NCBI GenBank assembly: GCA_017461775.1 | Contig: JAFTXD010000100.1 | Location: 1-64,000 of the forward strand | Source: Lachnospiraceae bacterium | Lineage (GTDB): Bacteria > Bacillota > Clostridia > Lachnospirales > Lachnospiraceae | DNA: 64,000 bases | Direction of reading: 5' to 3' | Part shown: positions 35,353 through 43,834 of the stretch, piece after piece | How positions within the stretch are numbered: the stretch's first letter is position 1 | Layout of the letters: the number at the start of each line of letters is the position of its first letter | Program-made: the position numbers and the translations under genes | The notes under the pieces: model-generated | Database searches by the model: none | The model's input: only the letters and a program-made list of their open reading frames with translations | Told to the model about the DNA's origin: nothing

Positions 35353-36453
35353 TTAAAACTGCTCATTCTGTCTGTGAATTTCCGGTGCTTCATATTTATC
35401 CATAAAATCCGGCCCCAGACGGACAGCATTCCCTGCAAAACGGATTCCATTTATATCCGTAAGCACCGCCACTGCCAAATCAAAGAATTCCTGCCCCAGG
35501 AGATTTAGTATTTCCATGGGCATCCTTTTATCAAATACCAGATGCTCCGGAAATTCCTTTTCGTAATCCAGCACATCTCTGGGATGGGGCTTGAGCACCA
35601 CCGTTCCCTGCTTCTTATATTCCTCAATTAAATCCGAAAAAATCTGTTTCCGCACAGGCAGTTCACACAAGGGCTCCGTCAGAATAACGATATTCTTTTT
35701 CTCATCATCAATTCGTTCAATCAGCCCCCTGAGGCGACTGGCATCTGCTACAAATCCCTGTATGATCAGCTTCTTTTCTTCTTCTGTCAGCCGCGCCTCC
35801 AGTTCCCTGCGAGGAACCTCTTTATGCTTCTTTATGGGGTAACGAATCCCCTCTATCTGATTCACTTCCATATCAACACAGTACTTGCTGTATCCATTCT
35901 GGATAAAAATCAGATTCAGCTTAGCTAAAAATGCCTTGATAGGAAAATTACCACGATTATCGTATCTGGCTGCATCCACGTGCACCAGACTGTTCAATCC
36001 ATCCTCTACGGAATGGTATGGGATACGCTTGTAATTCAGGTAATATCCGATGGGGTCCGAATCACAAAATACATATACTTCCCTATACTGTGAAAAATCT
36101 ACCGGGACATATGCGCTCTGCAGTCTGGCAAATTTCTTTGTGAATATGATTCTGTTCACCATATTTTTCACAAAATTCCCATAGTCTACTTTGTATTTGG
36201 CCAGCTCCTCAAAAAAGGTATAGGGCTTTTCATCAAACAACAAGATTTCCTCAAACACACCCAGCTTAAGCAATCTGCTTTGCAAATCCTCAAAATCTGT
36301 AGACATCTTACTGAGCACCAATGTCGCAGTCCCCTGCTCTTCCTTCGGCAAAGCAAACTCCTTCAGCATAGTAACATATACATGATAATAAGTGTGGCAC
36401 ACATAAATTCTTGACTTTGTCACGTTATTCCTCACATTCAAATCCTTGGACAT
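35353..36453 (-). CDS. Sialyltransferase-like (GT52/GT38-type) glycosyltransferase
   Basis: 366 residues. Bacterial sialyltransferase hallmarks are visible: an early YVCHTYYHVYV strand, VEDGLNS (the D/E-D/E-G motif) and KPHPRD (the HP motif). Such enzymes use CMP-activated nonulosonic acids. The CMP-pseudaminic acid made by the pse genes is the obvious donor, which makes this the candidate Pse transferase. The start at ATG 36453 is chosen over TTG 36468 because neither has a strong ribosome site and the conserved part begins later. It is followed directly by the acyl cassette. Confidence 0.7.
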   Translation of the reverse strand: MSKDLNVRNNVTKSRIYVCHTYYHVYVTMLKEFALPKEEQGTATLVLSKMSTDFEDLQSRLLKLGVFEEILLFDEKPYTFFEELAKYKVDYGNFVKNMVNRIIFTKKFARLQSAYVPVDFSQYREVYVFCDSDPIGYYLNYKRIPYHSVEDGLNSLVHVDAARYDNRGNFPIKAFLAKLNLIFIQNGYSKYCVDMEVNQIEGIRYPIKKHKEVPRRELEARLTEEEKKLIIQGFVADASRLRGLIERIDDEKKNIVILTEPLCELPVRKQIFSDLIEEYKKQGTVVLKPHPRDVLDYEKEFPEHLVFDKRMPMEILNLLGQEFFDLAVAVLTDINGIRFAGNAVRLGPDFMDKYEAPEIHRQNEQF

Positions 36454-36564
36454 AGCATACTTTTCCAACTTTATATTTTATCGTACCGTGAAATAAATGT
36501 AAAGCCTTTGTCGCAAGTACTCCCATTTTCGGTTCATAACTTTCTATCATGTTTGCATCCATCC

Positions 36565-38673
36565 CTACTCTTGCAATTCCCGCATTTCTTCATAAGCCTT
36601 TTTATCATAAAAATAGCTCTCCGGATGCCTATCCAGACCATAAAAATCCAGTGCCTCCGTCAAAAGAAGCTCTCTGACCTTTTCTCTGGCCTCCTCCGTT
36701 CCTGCTGTGCGCAGATTAAATAAGCTCTCTGAAAGCACCATATTACAATAAGAGCGTTCAAACGTTTCGTATACATTTCTCTTTTGCATTTCCAGCTTCA
36801 TGGCTTTAAACGCTTCATAGAACGACAGCGGTGATTTTGCCTTGTTAGACTGGGTATTATTGCCTTCATTGTATCTGTAAGTTACAAAGCATCTGTCAAC
36901 AGTGGTAATGCGCTCTGCCAGAATCATAGCCATTCTTACAAAAAAGGCATCATTGGTATTGGGCAGATTCTGAAACTGCAAACCGGTCTGCATCACAAAC
37001 TCTCGGCGGAACATTTTAGACCACGGACAACCGGTAGTAATCTGAAATACCTTATCCTTTATATCCCTGCCGGAAAACAGATTCCTTGCAGGTATCTCAC
37101 TTTTACGAAGAACCCATCCCATCGGCTCCTCCACAAAAGTCTGCATATTAATTCTTTTTGCCCCAAAAAGGCACACATCTGCTTTTTTGCGGATACACTG
37201 ATAGTATGCTTCATTGCAAAGACTTTCATCAAATATATCATCCGAGTCCAAAAACAGCAGATACTCGCCCTTTGCAACGCTCATTCCCAGATTTCTTGCC
37301 GGCCCTGCGCCACTCTTTTCCTGAGATAATACTCTGATACGGGCATCCTTTTTCTCATATTTTTGCAGAATTTCCCGTGAAGCATCCGTGGATCCGTCAT
37401 CCACACAAATGATCTCGATATTAGGCAGATTCTGGCCAAGTAAAGAGTCCAGTGTCTGCGCCAGATAACGTTCCACATTATATACGGGCATTACCACGCT
37501 GACACATAATTTGTCCGGATTTTTCTTGATATGTTTCCGGTACAGAAAATAGCCAAAACCCAACCTTCTGATCGTCCGTGCATACCAGCGCACAGGTGCC
37601 GGAATCATCCAAAATAGTTTATTCCTAATCCTCACAAAGCGATTCCGAAGCTTTCTCGCCAGCTTCTTACATCTTTCAAAAAGCTTGTTCACTTTCCTCT
37701 TTTTTGATACACAATAAGCCTCTGCGGAATGAAGACGAATGTATAAATCATAGATATACTCCATAAAATATGCCACAGCCTCTGCGTCCAGCTTTAAAAT
37801 TTCCTCATAAATCTCCTCAAGCTCCATGTCCTTCAACACGTTCACAGCATTTCGCTTCATAATATCAAAATACTTTTTCAACGCGGTAAAAAAAGCAAGT
37901 GAATAGGAATGCTTTCCTAAAAAGGCAAGCATCTCTCTCTGCGTAACAAAGAACCCATAAGCATGTCGCACACTTTTTGCTCCGGAAGTAATGGATTCCT
38001 CCCGAATCAGTCGTTTATATAAAGGCATATCAAGCACTACTGCACGCTCTGACCTCTGTATCAATTGCAATGTGTATAAATTGTCCTCATGAAGTATTCC
38101 TGAATAGAAACATATACCTGTTCGCGCCACTAACTCCCTACGGGTAAATATAAGACATGCAGATGGTTTAAAATCCCCCTTCTGCAACATCCGGACAAAC
38201 AATTCCTCTCCCGAATACACTCCAGAATAGTTTCCTTTTCTGTTATAATATGTAATATAAGCGCTTTGCTTTTCTTTTATTTCTTCTGTCTCGAATACGG
38301 ACTCCGCCCCAAAAAAGACCATATCTGCCGATTGCGCTTCTGCATAGTTCACCAATACCCCAATGGCATACTCCTGCAGATAGTCATCGGAATCCAGAAA
38401 ATATATGTACTTTCCGGTAGCTTTCGCAATTCCCGCATTTCTGGCTCTGGACAATCCGCCATTTTCCTGATTCACAACTACAATTCTGGAATCTTCCTTA
38501 CTTTTCCTTTCCACAATCTCCATGGAGCCATCCGGAGTGCCATCATTCACACAGATTATTTCCAGGTTCTGCCATGTCTGCCCCAGCACGGAATCCAAGC
38601 ACTTTTCAATATATTTTTCCACGTTATAAATCGGAATAATCACCGATACTAATATATCGTCAATATTGTCCAT
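36565..38673 (-). CDS. Two-domain GT2 glycosyltransferase
   Basis: 702 residues with two full GT2 units. The first starts with SVIIPIYNVEKYIE (about 10-23) and has VNDGTPDGS and LDSDDYL. A basic linker rich in Arg and Lys (about 320-390) leads to the second, SVVMPVYNVERYLA, with VDDGSTDAS and LDSDDIF. Both DxD sites are intact. A fusion of this kind may add two successive sugars. It lies next to a related single-domain GT2 (38676) that resembles its first half, which suggests duplication. Confidence 0.85.
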   Translation of the reverse strand: MDNIDDILVSVIIPIYNVEKYIEKCLDSVLGQTWQNLEIICVNDGTPDGSMEIVERKSKEDSRIVVVNQENGGLSRARNAGIAKATGKYIYFLDSDDYLQEYAIGVLVNYAEAQSADMVFFGAESVFETEEIKEKQSAYITYYNRKGNYSGVYSGEELFVRMLQKGDFKPSACLIFTRRELVARTGICFYSGILHEDNLYTLQLIQRSERAVVLDMPLYKRLIREESITSGAKSVRHAYGFFVTQREMLAFLGKHSYSLAFFTALKKYFDIMKRNAVNVLKDMELEEIYEEILKLDAEAVAYFMEYIYDLYIRLHSAEAYCVSKKRKVNKLFERCKKLARKLRNRFVRIRNKLFWMIPAPVRWYARTIRRLGFGYFLYRKHIKKNPDKLCVSVVMPVYNVERYLAQTLDSLLGQNLPNIEIICVDDGSTDASREILQKYEKKDARIRVLSQEKSGAGPARNLGMSVAKGEYLLFLDSDDIFDESLCNEAYYQCIRKKADVCLFGAKRINMQTFVEEPMGWVLRKSEIPARNLFSGRDIKDKVFQITTGCPWSKMFRREFVMQTGLQFQNLPNTNDAFFVRMAMILAERITTVDRCFVTYRYNEGNNTQSNKAKSPLSFYEAFKAMKLEMQKRNVYETFERSYCNMVLSESLFNLRTAGTEEAREKVRELLLTEALDFYGLDRHPESYFYDKKAYEEMRELQE

Positions 38674-38675
38674 CT

Positions 38676-39686
38676 CTACCTTTTATCCTTTGTCCCCTCA
38701 CAAATTTTTTCTTTCACCCGACTTAACATTCCCGTTTGCCGGTGCAGGCGGATGATATTCTGCACCCAAAGTCTGTACTGCAATTGTTCCTCAGCAGTAC
38801 CCAGCTTACAAATTTTCCGGGAAACCTCCTCCATGGACATCTTTCGGATGGACCACAAGGCATCCCGCTGGATAATGGTCAGCAAATCCCCGATACACTC
38901 CATAGTTGCCCCGGCGTACTGTTTTTCCTCCAAAAAGACCAGCATTTCTCTGATGCACCGATAGTATCCCCAGGAGCTCTCCACTTTTTTGTCCCCGGTC
39001 ATAATAGATGCTTCCCTGACCCGGCGGACATAAAAGTCCTGATTCACCACCATGACCCTTTCTGCACACAGCATGGTCTGCAGGGCAAAAAGATTATCCT
39101 CATGCAGGATTCCCTCCAGAAAAGTAATCCCCTGCTGCACAAGAAATTCTCTCTTAGGCATCTGCAAACAAGCGGATGTGCGGTACTCATCATTCTCCAG
39201 CAATTCCTGCAAAAGTATCTCGCCCGGATAAACCTTTGGATACTCCCGTTTTCTGTGATAGTATCCCTCGAACCGGCGATAATATTTTTTCCGAATCTCT
39301 GCATTCTCATAAATGGTAGTAGCTCCAAAATAAATATTATCCAGCTCATTCTCTACTGCAGTCCGGTATAAATACTCCAGCGTTTCCGGCATAATGTAAT
39401 CATCACTGTCCAGGAAATACACATATTCTCCCCGGGCACTGGCAAGTCCCACGTTGCGGGCAGTGGACAATCCACCGTTTTCCTTCTCAATAATCTGAAT
39501 GCGCAAATCCTCCCCCGCGGCTTTTCTTACTGTCTCCATGGACTTGTCCCGGGTCCCATCATTTACGCAGATGATCTCTATGTCCTTCAAGGTCTGGTTT
39601 CTTACAGAGCTTACACACTCCTCTATGTAGGCTTCCACATTGTAAACCGGTATGATTACCGATACCTTTACCGTTTCTTTCTCCAT
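38676..39686 (-). CDS. GT2 family glycosyltransferase
   Basis: 336 residues. SVIIPVYNVEAYIE, VNDGTRDKS and LDSDDYI mark an active GT-A domain. The extension, with GILHEDNLF and a REASIMTG stretch, resembles the first half of the neighbouring two-domain enzyme (GILHEDNLY, REESITSG), so the two are probably paralogues. The start at 39686 follows AGGTG; GTG at 39695 is an alternative. It is next to the ABC exporter and likely extends the exported chain. Confidence 0.83.
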   Translation of the reverse strand: MEKETVKVSVIIPVYNVEAYIEECVSSVRNQTLKDIEIICVNDGTRDKSMETVRKAAGEDLRIQIIEKENGGLSTARNVGLASARGEYVYFLDSDDYIMPETLEYLYRTAVENELDNIYFGATTIYENAEIRKKYYRRFEGYYHRKREYPKVYPGEILLQELLENDEYRTSACLQMPKREFLVQQGITFLEGILHEDNLFALQTMLCAERVMVVNQDFYVRRVREASIMTGDKKVESSWGYYRCIREMLVFLEEKQYAGATMECIGDLLTIIQRDALWSIRKMSMEEVSRKICKLGTAEEQLQYRLWVQNIIRLHRQTGMLSRVKEKICEGTKDKR

Positions 39687-39706
39687 TTCATACACCTGTC
39701 CGTATA

Positions 39707-40438
39707 CTACTTCTTTTTCTTAATGTCCTCATTGTAAAGCTTAAGGCCCTCTTCCACATCTCCGTCAAAGACGATTTCTCCATCCTTTAAGTACAGTACT
39801 CTGCTGCAGAACTGGCGAATCAGGTCATCGGAATGAGAGGAAAACAGCACAGACTTTCCCTGCTGAAACATCTCCTCCACCTTTGCCCGGGACTTTTTCT
39901 GGAAAATTTTGTCCCCCACAGCCAATACCTCATCAATAATCAATATCTCCGGCTCCGTGTACACCGCCAGGGCAAATCCCAGTCTGGCAGACATACCGGA
40001 GGAATACATTCGGATGGGTCTGTCAAAATACTCCCCCAGCTCCACAAATTCTTCGATGTCATCAATGATATGATCAATCTCTGTTCTGGACATCCCCATC
40101 AAGGTGCCCTTGTAATAAATATTCTTACGCCCGGTATAATCCGGATTAAAGCCCGCTGACAGATTAATCAGCGCTCCCACTCTGCCATTTACCGTTACCT
40201 CACCGGAGCTGGGATAGGTAATGCCCGCCACCAGCTTCATCAGCGTGGATTTGCCGGCACCGTTTACTCCGATAAGTCCCACGATTTCTCCGGCATCCAC
40301 GGAAAAGCTGATATTTTTCAGCACATGCTTCTCCTTGGAGCAACCCTTTTTCGTAACAATCCACTGTAAAATTTTATAATCCTTATCAAACATGTAAAAG
40401 ATTTTATTCAAATTCTTTACTTCTATTTTCTTCTCCAT
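39707..40438 (-). CDS. Polysaccharide ABC exporter ATPase (Wzt/TagH core)
   Basis: 243 residues. Walker A GVNGAGKST, signature SSGMSARLGFALAV and Walker B LIIDEVLAVGD are all of the polysaccharide-exporter type. The protein ends soon after the ATPase core, so it lacks the C-terminal carbohydrate-binding domain of long Wzt proteins and resembles KpsT-like or short TagH forms. It pairs with the permease encoded 12 bases upstream to export a lipid-linked chain. Confidence 0.9.
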   Translation of the reverse strand: MEKKIEVKNLNKIFYMFDKDYKILQWIVTKKGCSKEKHVLKNISFSVDAGEIVGLIGVNGAGKSTLMKLVAGITYPSSGEVTVNGRVGALINLSAGFNPDYTGRKNIYYKGTLMGMSRTEIDHIIDDIEEFVELGEYFDRPIRMYSSGMSARLGFALAVYTEPEILIIDEVLAVGDKIFQKKSRAKVEEMFQQGKSVLFSSHSDDLIRQFCSRVLYLKDGEIVFDGDVEEGLKLYNEDIKKKK

Positions 40439-40450
40439 ACAACTCTCCGA

Positions 40451-41251
40451 TTACACAAAATCTGCGTAGAATTTCTTCAACTTAAACTGTAAAAAGCAAC
40501 CCACAGCAAAGATTACTACGATGCATCCCCAGAAATACACCGAATATAGTAAATCCTGAGTCATACCCAGCACAAAAGCATCTCGAAATCCCTTCACCAC
40601 ATACACCATGGGATTGATACGCAGAAGCACATTGGGCCAAATGGCCGTGTACCTGGAAAAGTCCCACAAAATGGGCATGGTATAAATCAGCACTCTTATA
40701 ATAGAGCCATACAACTGGCGGAAATCCTCCGATATAGTAATAACTGCGGAAAACACCAGATTCATAGCAAGGCAAAGGGCCAGCAAACACATCATGTAAT
40801 AGATAAACAAAAGGGGGTGAAAATTCTTTGCATATCCAAAGCCAAAGCTAATGATAAAAATCAAAATGAATGAAAAAATTCTTTTCACAAAAATACTCAT
40901 CACCGAAATGGTGGGTAAGAGCGTAGCCGGAAAACGGATGCTCTGGATAATCCCCTTATTGGAACGGATGGACATACTTCCCTGACTGAGCACATCACTG
41001 ATAAAAAACCAGGGAATCATGCCGGTAATCAGATATACCGTAGAATGCATCCCCATCATTTCGCTATTTCCCGCAATCATCAAACGTACTAAAATAAACA
41101 CTGCCATATACAAAATATCATGAAAATAGGTCCACAAAATCCCCAGACTGGAACGGACAGTCTGCTTCTTGGAATCCATAAGTGCTACTTTTATCATCAA
41201 TCTATAATTAGCTATATGTTCTTCTATAACATACTTTATACTCTCTAACAT
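40451..41251 (-). CDS. Polysaccharide ABC exporter permease (Wzm/TagG-like)
   Basis: 266 residues with six membrane segments of the ABC-2 type. Early cytosolic motifs (SLGILWTYFHDILYM) and a late INPMVYVVKGFRDA stretch are typical of TagG, Wzm and KpsM. It is the first gene of the long minus run and follows the strongest promoter seen in the window. Together with the ATPase it would move a completed glycan or lipid-linked oligosaccharide across the membrane. Confidence 0.9.
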   Translation of the reverse strand: MLESIKYVIEEHIANYRLMIKVALMDSKKQTVRSSLGILWTYFHDILYMAVFILVRLMIAGNSEMMGMHSTVYLITGMIPWFFISDVLSQGSMSIRSNKGIIQSIRFPATLLPTISVMSIFVKRIFSFILIFIISFGFGYAKNFHPLLFIYYMMCLLALCLAMNLVFSAVITISEDFRQLYGSIIRVLIYTMPILWDFSRYTAIWPNVLLRINPMVYVVKGFRDAFVLGMTQDLLYSVYFWGCIVVIFAVGCFLQFKLKKFYADFV

Positions 41252-41300
41252 ATTTTCCCAGTTCTTTCCTTTCGGGCATACTTTCCCACAATATTATCTC

Positions 41301-41329
41301 ATTATACTCTTTTGTTTTTTCTTTGTCTA
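41301..41329 (-). promoter_or_regulatory. Strong promoter of the exporter operon
   Basis: -35 TAGACA (complement of 41324-41329), exactly 17 bases, -10 TATAAT (complement of 41301-41306). It is about 50 bases before the permease start and probably drives the genes down to 23583. Confidence 0.75.
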
Positions 41330-41340
41330 CATGCCCTCCC

Positions 41341-41369
41341 TTGAATTCCGCCATATCATTTGCTATAGT
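41341..41369 (+). promoter_or_regulatory. Promoter of the plus-strand GT4 gene
   Basis: -35 TTGAAT (41341-41346), 17 bases, -10 TATAGT (41364-41369), followed by AAGGAAGG and the ATG at 41393. It is divergent from the exporter promoter. Confidence 0.65.
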
Positions 41370-41392
41370 AACCTCATAAGGAAGGACTCTTT

Positions 41393-42559
41393 ATGAAGGT
41401 TTTATATATTAACGATGAGCTGGCTACTGCTGATGGCAGTAATTATCATGCTCTTGGTATTTTTCAAAATTTAACAAAGCTTCTGGGAAAAGAAAATGTG
41501 CGCTCCTATCCCGCCGCCGTGGATGGGTCTGCCACTACGACAAGCCACAGTTCTCTGTCTTTTCGTAAGAAGCATAAATATCTGCTACAGCTTCTGCGTC
41601 TTGTGCGAAAGACCATACTTTCCCACACCCGCGCCCGAAAACTGATTAAGGAATTAAAAGCAGACAGCTTTACCCCAACCCATGTACTGGCTCGCAGTGT
41701 ACTCTTTGATACTACCGCTCTCTTGGTAGCAAAGCACTTTTCTGCAAAGCTGGTATATGAGGTAAATACCCCCATGTACTATGAGCATTGTGTAATGAAT
41801 GGGTTGCCCCTAAAAAAGGCAGTAGAACACTGGGAACGCAGAATTATAGAAACATCCCATGGAGTATATGTGGTATCCACGGTATGCAGGGATATGCTCT
41901 GTGAACATTATGGATTATCGCCGGAAAAGTTTATGGTGATTCCCAACGGCTACATGGAAGAATTATATCCGGCCGGCGAAGAAGAACGGAAACGCATCCG
42001 CTCCAGGCTGCGCAGGGAAGAGCATCTGACAGATAAATTCCTTGTCACCTTTATCGGCAGTCTGAAAACCTGGCACGGTATCGACAGGCTGTGTGAAATT
42101 GCCCGGCTCTTAGAAGAACATCCTCAAATCCACTTTTTGGTGGCGGGGGATGGAAATGAACATGCTTTGATTGAAGAATATTGTGCTAACCACACCAATA
42201 TGACCTACAAGGGTAAGCTTTCCCTACGAGATATGGCAGATTGCCTCCTTGCCTCTGATTTGGGAATCATGCCCTATCATCCCATGGAGAATTTCTATTT
42301 TTCGCCGCTGAAAATGTACGACATGATTGGTTCCGGGCTTCCTTTTCTGGGCACCAGTCAAGGGCAGATACAGGAAATCTGTGAGACGGAGCTAGGCTCC
42401 GAGTTCCTTTTGAAGAATCCGGCAATGCAGATTATTTTCCTGTCTAAAAACAAAGAACATTTGACCATCATGAAGGAAAAGCTATTTGCCGCCCAGCCCC
42501 ATGTTACCTGGGAGGCTCGTACCGCACAGCTTATACAATATCTAAAAAGCCATCTGTAG
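41393..42559 (+). CDS. GT4 family glycosyltransferase
   Basis: 388 residues, GT-B fold, no membrane helix. The C-terminal donor domain has FIGSLKTWHGIDRL, VAGDGNE and a later MENFYFSPLKMYDMIGSG region, where the family's E-x7-E motif would lie but is altered. Donor and acceptor are unknown. It is a one-gene transcription unit between two long minus operons, with its own promoter and a bidirectional hairpin after it. Confidence 0.85.
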   Translation: MKVLYINDELATADGSNYHALGIFQNLTKLLGKENVRSYPAAVDGSATTTSHSSLSFRKKHKYLLQLLRLVRKTILSHTRARKLIKELKADSFTPTHVLARSVLFDTTALLVAKHFSAKLVYEVNTPMYYEHCVMNGLPLKKAVEHWERRIIETSHGVYVVSTVCRDMLCEHYGLSPEKFMVIPNGYMEELYPAGEEERKRIRSRLRREEHLTDKFLVTFIGSLKTWHGIDRLCEIARLLEEHPQIHFLVAGDGNEHALIEEYCANHTNMTYKGKLSLRDMADCLLASDLGIMPYHPMENFYFSPLKMYDMIGSGLPFLGTSQGQIQEICETELGSEFLLKNPAMQIIFLSKNKEHLTIMKEKLFAAQPHVTWEARTAQLIQYLKSHL

Positions 42560-42584
42560 ATCACGACGATTTACAGATGGCTTT
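42546..42584. terminator. Bidirectional terminator
   Basis: A perfect 13-base stem (42546-42558 with 42572-42584), T-rich on both sides. It ends the plus-strand GT4 gene and contains the stop codon of the minus-strand GT4 gene. Confidence 0.88.
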
Positions 42585-43788
42585 CTTTTACCAAATCCTC
42601 ATATATCCTGCGGTACTGCGCCGCCATATTCTGTAGAGAATTTCTTTTTTTGGTTCTTTCACTGCGCTCCGCTCTGGTACAAAGAGGCGCTTTTCCGTAC
42701 AAGACAGCATTTATTGCTTCCGTAAATGCCTGCACATCTCCGGTGGGCACAACGATGCCCATCCCCTCCACAAGCTGCTCCGGTATGCCTCCCACATCAA
42801 AGCCTACTACAGGCGTTCCGCAGGCAAGGGCTTCTACCGCAGTGGTGGCATAGTTCTCTGCCAAAGAAGGAAGTACAAATACATCCGCAATGCTATAATA
42901 CTCTGCCAAAAGAGAACTGTCGGAAATCACGGGAAGGGCAATGACATTTTTGCTTTGCAGCTCACCGTGGTAACCGATAAGAATAACCTTCACATCCTCT
43001 CCAAGCTCCTTTGCCGCCTGTAAGATATACTTTACGCCCTTTCTGGGGTCCTTGTAATCTGCGGCTATACCGAGAACGATTTTCTCCTCCGGCTCAAAAC
43101 CAAGCTTCCTGCGGGTCTCCGCCATATCCCGGGGATAAAATGTATGTTCCGTATCAATGCCATTGGGAATGGTAATGCAGGGATACTTCCCAAAGAAGGA
43201 CTGCTTCGCCTCCCCCGTAAGCCACCGGGATGGCGCCACTACCACACCTCTCTGCTCCGCGGTAAAAAGAGCCTTTTTCTGCTGCCACTGTTCCCTGCTG
43301 CGGTCCCAAAACAAGCTTTTAGGGTAGCTTTGCACATAGGGGCATTCTCCACACCCTGACTTCCATTTGTCACAATCAAAATGATATCCGCAATTCCCGG
43401 TAAAGGCATAGCAGTCATGAAAGGTCCATATCCAGGGAATTTCCTGCTTTTGCAAATAGGCAAACAACATAGGGATATTCAGGTGGTACCCATGCAATGC
43501 ATGCAAATGCACCACATCCGGACCAAACCTCTCTATTTCCCACAAAAGTCTTTTTGTAACCCCTTTACTGAAACACCCACTATATCCGCTGACCCTGCTG
43601 CAAAAAGCATCCATAAGCACACTAAGGGAGTTACCATATCCGGTAACTCCCTGTTCATTTTGTACTTTTCCCCTTCCGTAAAGGGTTTTCATTTCCAGGC
43701 CATCCCCCATAAGCTGCCTGTGAAGATATGTTACAATCTTCGCGGCTCCGCCTTGATTGTAATGGCTGCTTAATTGCAGAATTTTCAT
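42571..43788 (-). CDS. GT4 family glycosyltransferase
   Basis: 405 residues. The N-terminus SSHYNQGGAAKI is the acceptor-domain opening common in WcaC-like enzymes. CYAFTGNCGY and Cys-rich motifs follow (SGCGECPYVQSYP, possible structural metal site). The donor domain has an E-x7-E motif in PSLAENYATTAVEALACG. The start at 43788 lies after GGATGGATTTC; the preceding in-frame codons are not protein-like. It is the last gene of the operon beginning at 53808. Confidence 0.85.
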   Translation of the reverse strand: MKILQLSSHYNQGGAAKIVTYLHRQLMGDGLEMKTLYGRGKVQNEQGVTGYGNSLSVLMDAFCSRVSGYSGCFSKGVTKRLLWEIERFGPDVVHLHALHGYHLNIPMLFAYLQKQEIPWIWTFHDCYAFTGNCGYHFDCDKWKSGCGECPYVQSYPKSLFWDRSREQWQQKKALFTAEQRGVVVAPSRWLTGEAKQSFFGKYPCITIPNGIDTEHTFYPRDMAETRRKLGFEPEEKIVLGIAADYKDPRKGVKYILQAAKELGEDVKVILIGYHGELQSKNVIALPVISDSSLLAEYYSIADVFVLPSLAENYATTAVEALACGTPVVGFDVGGIPEQLVEGMGIVVPTGDVQAFTEAINAVLYGKAPLCTRAERSERTKKRNSLQNMAAQYRRIYEDLVKESHL

Positions 43789-43834
43789 TTTGTGAAATCC
43801 ATCCTGTGTTACATCATATCTGGTGTAAACTGTA

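Noticed and set aside
36425..36562. A 45-codon minus-strand open frame between the two-domain GT2 gene and the sialyltransferase-like gene
   Set aside because: Its start has no properly spaced ribosome site, it overlaps the next gene's start, and the protein resembles nothing I know. Left as a chance frame.
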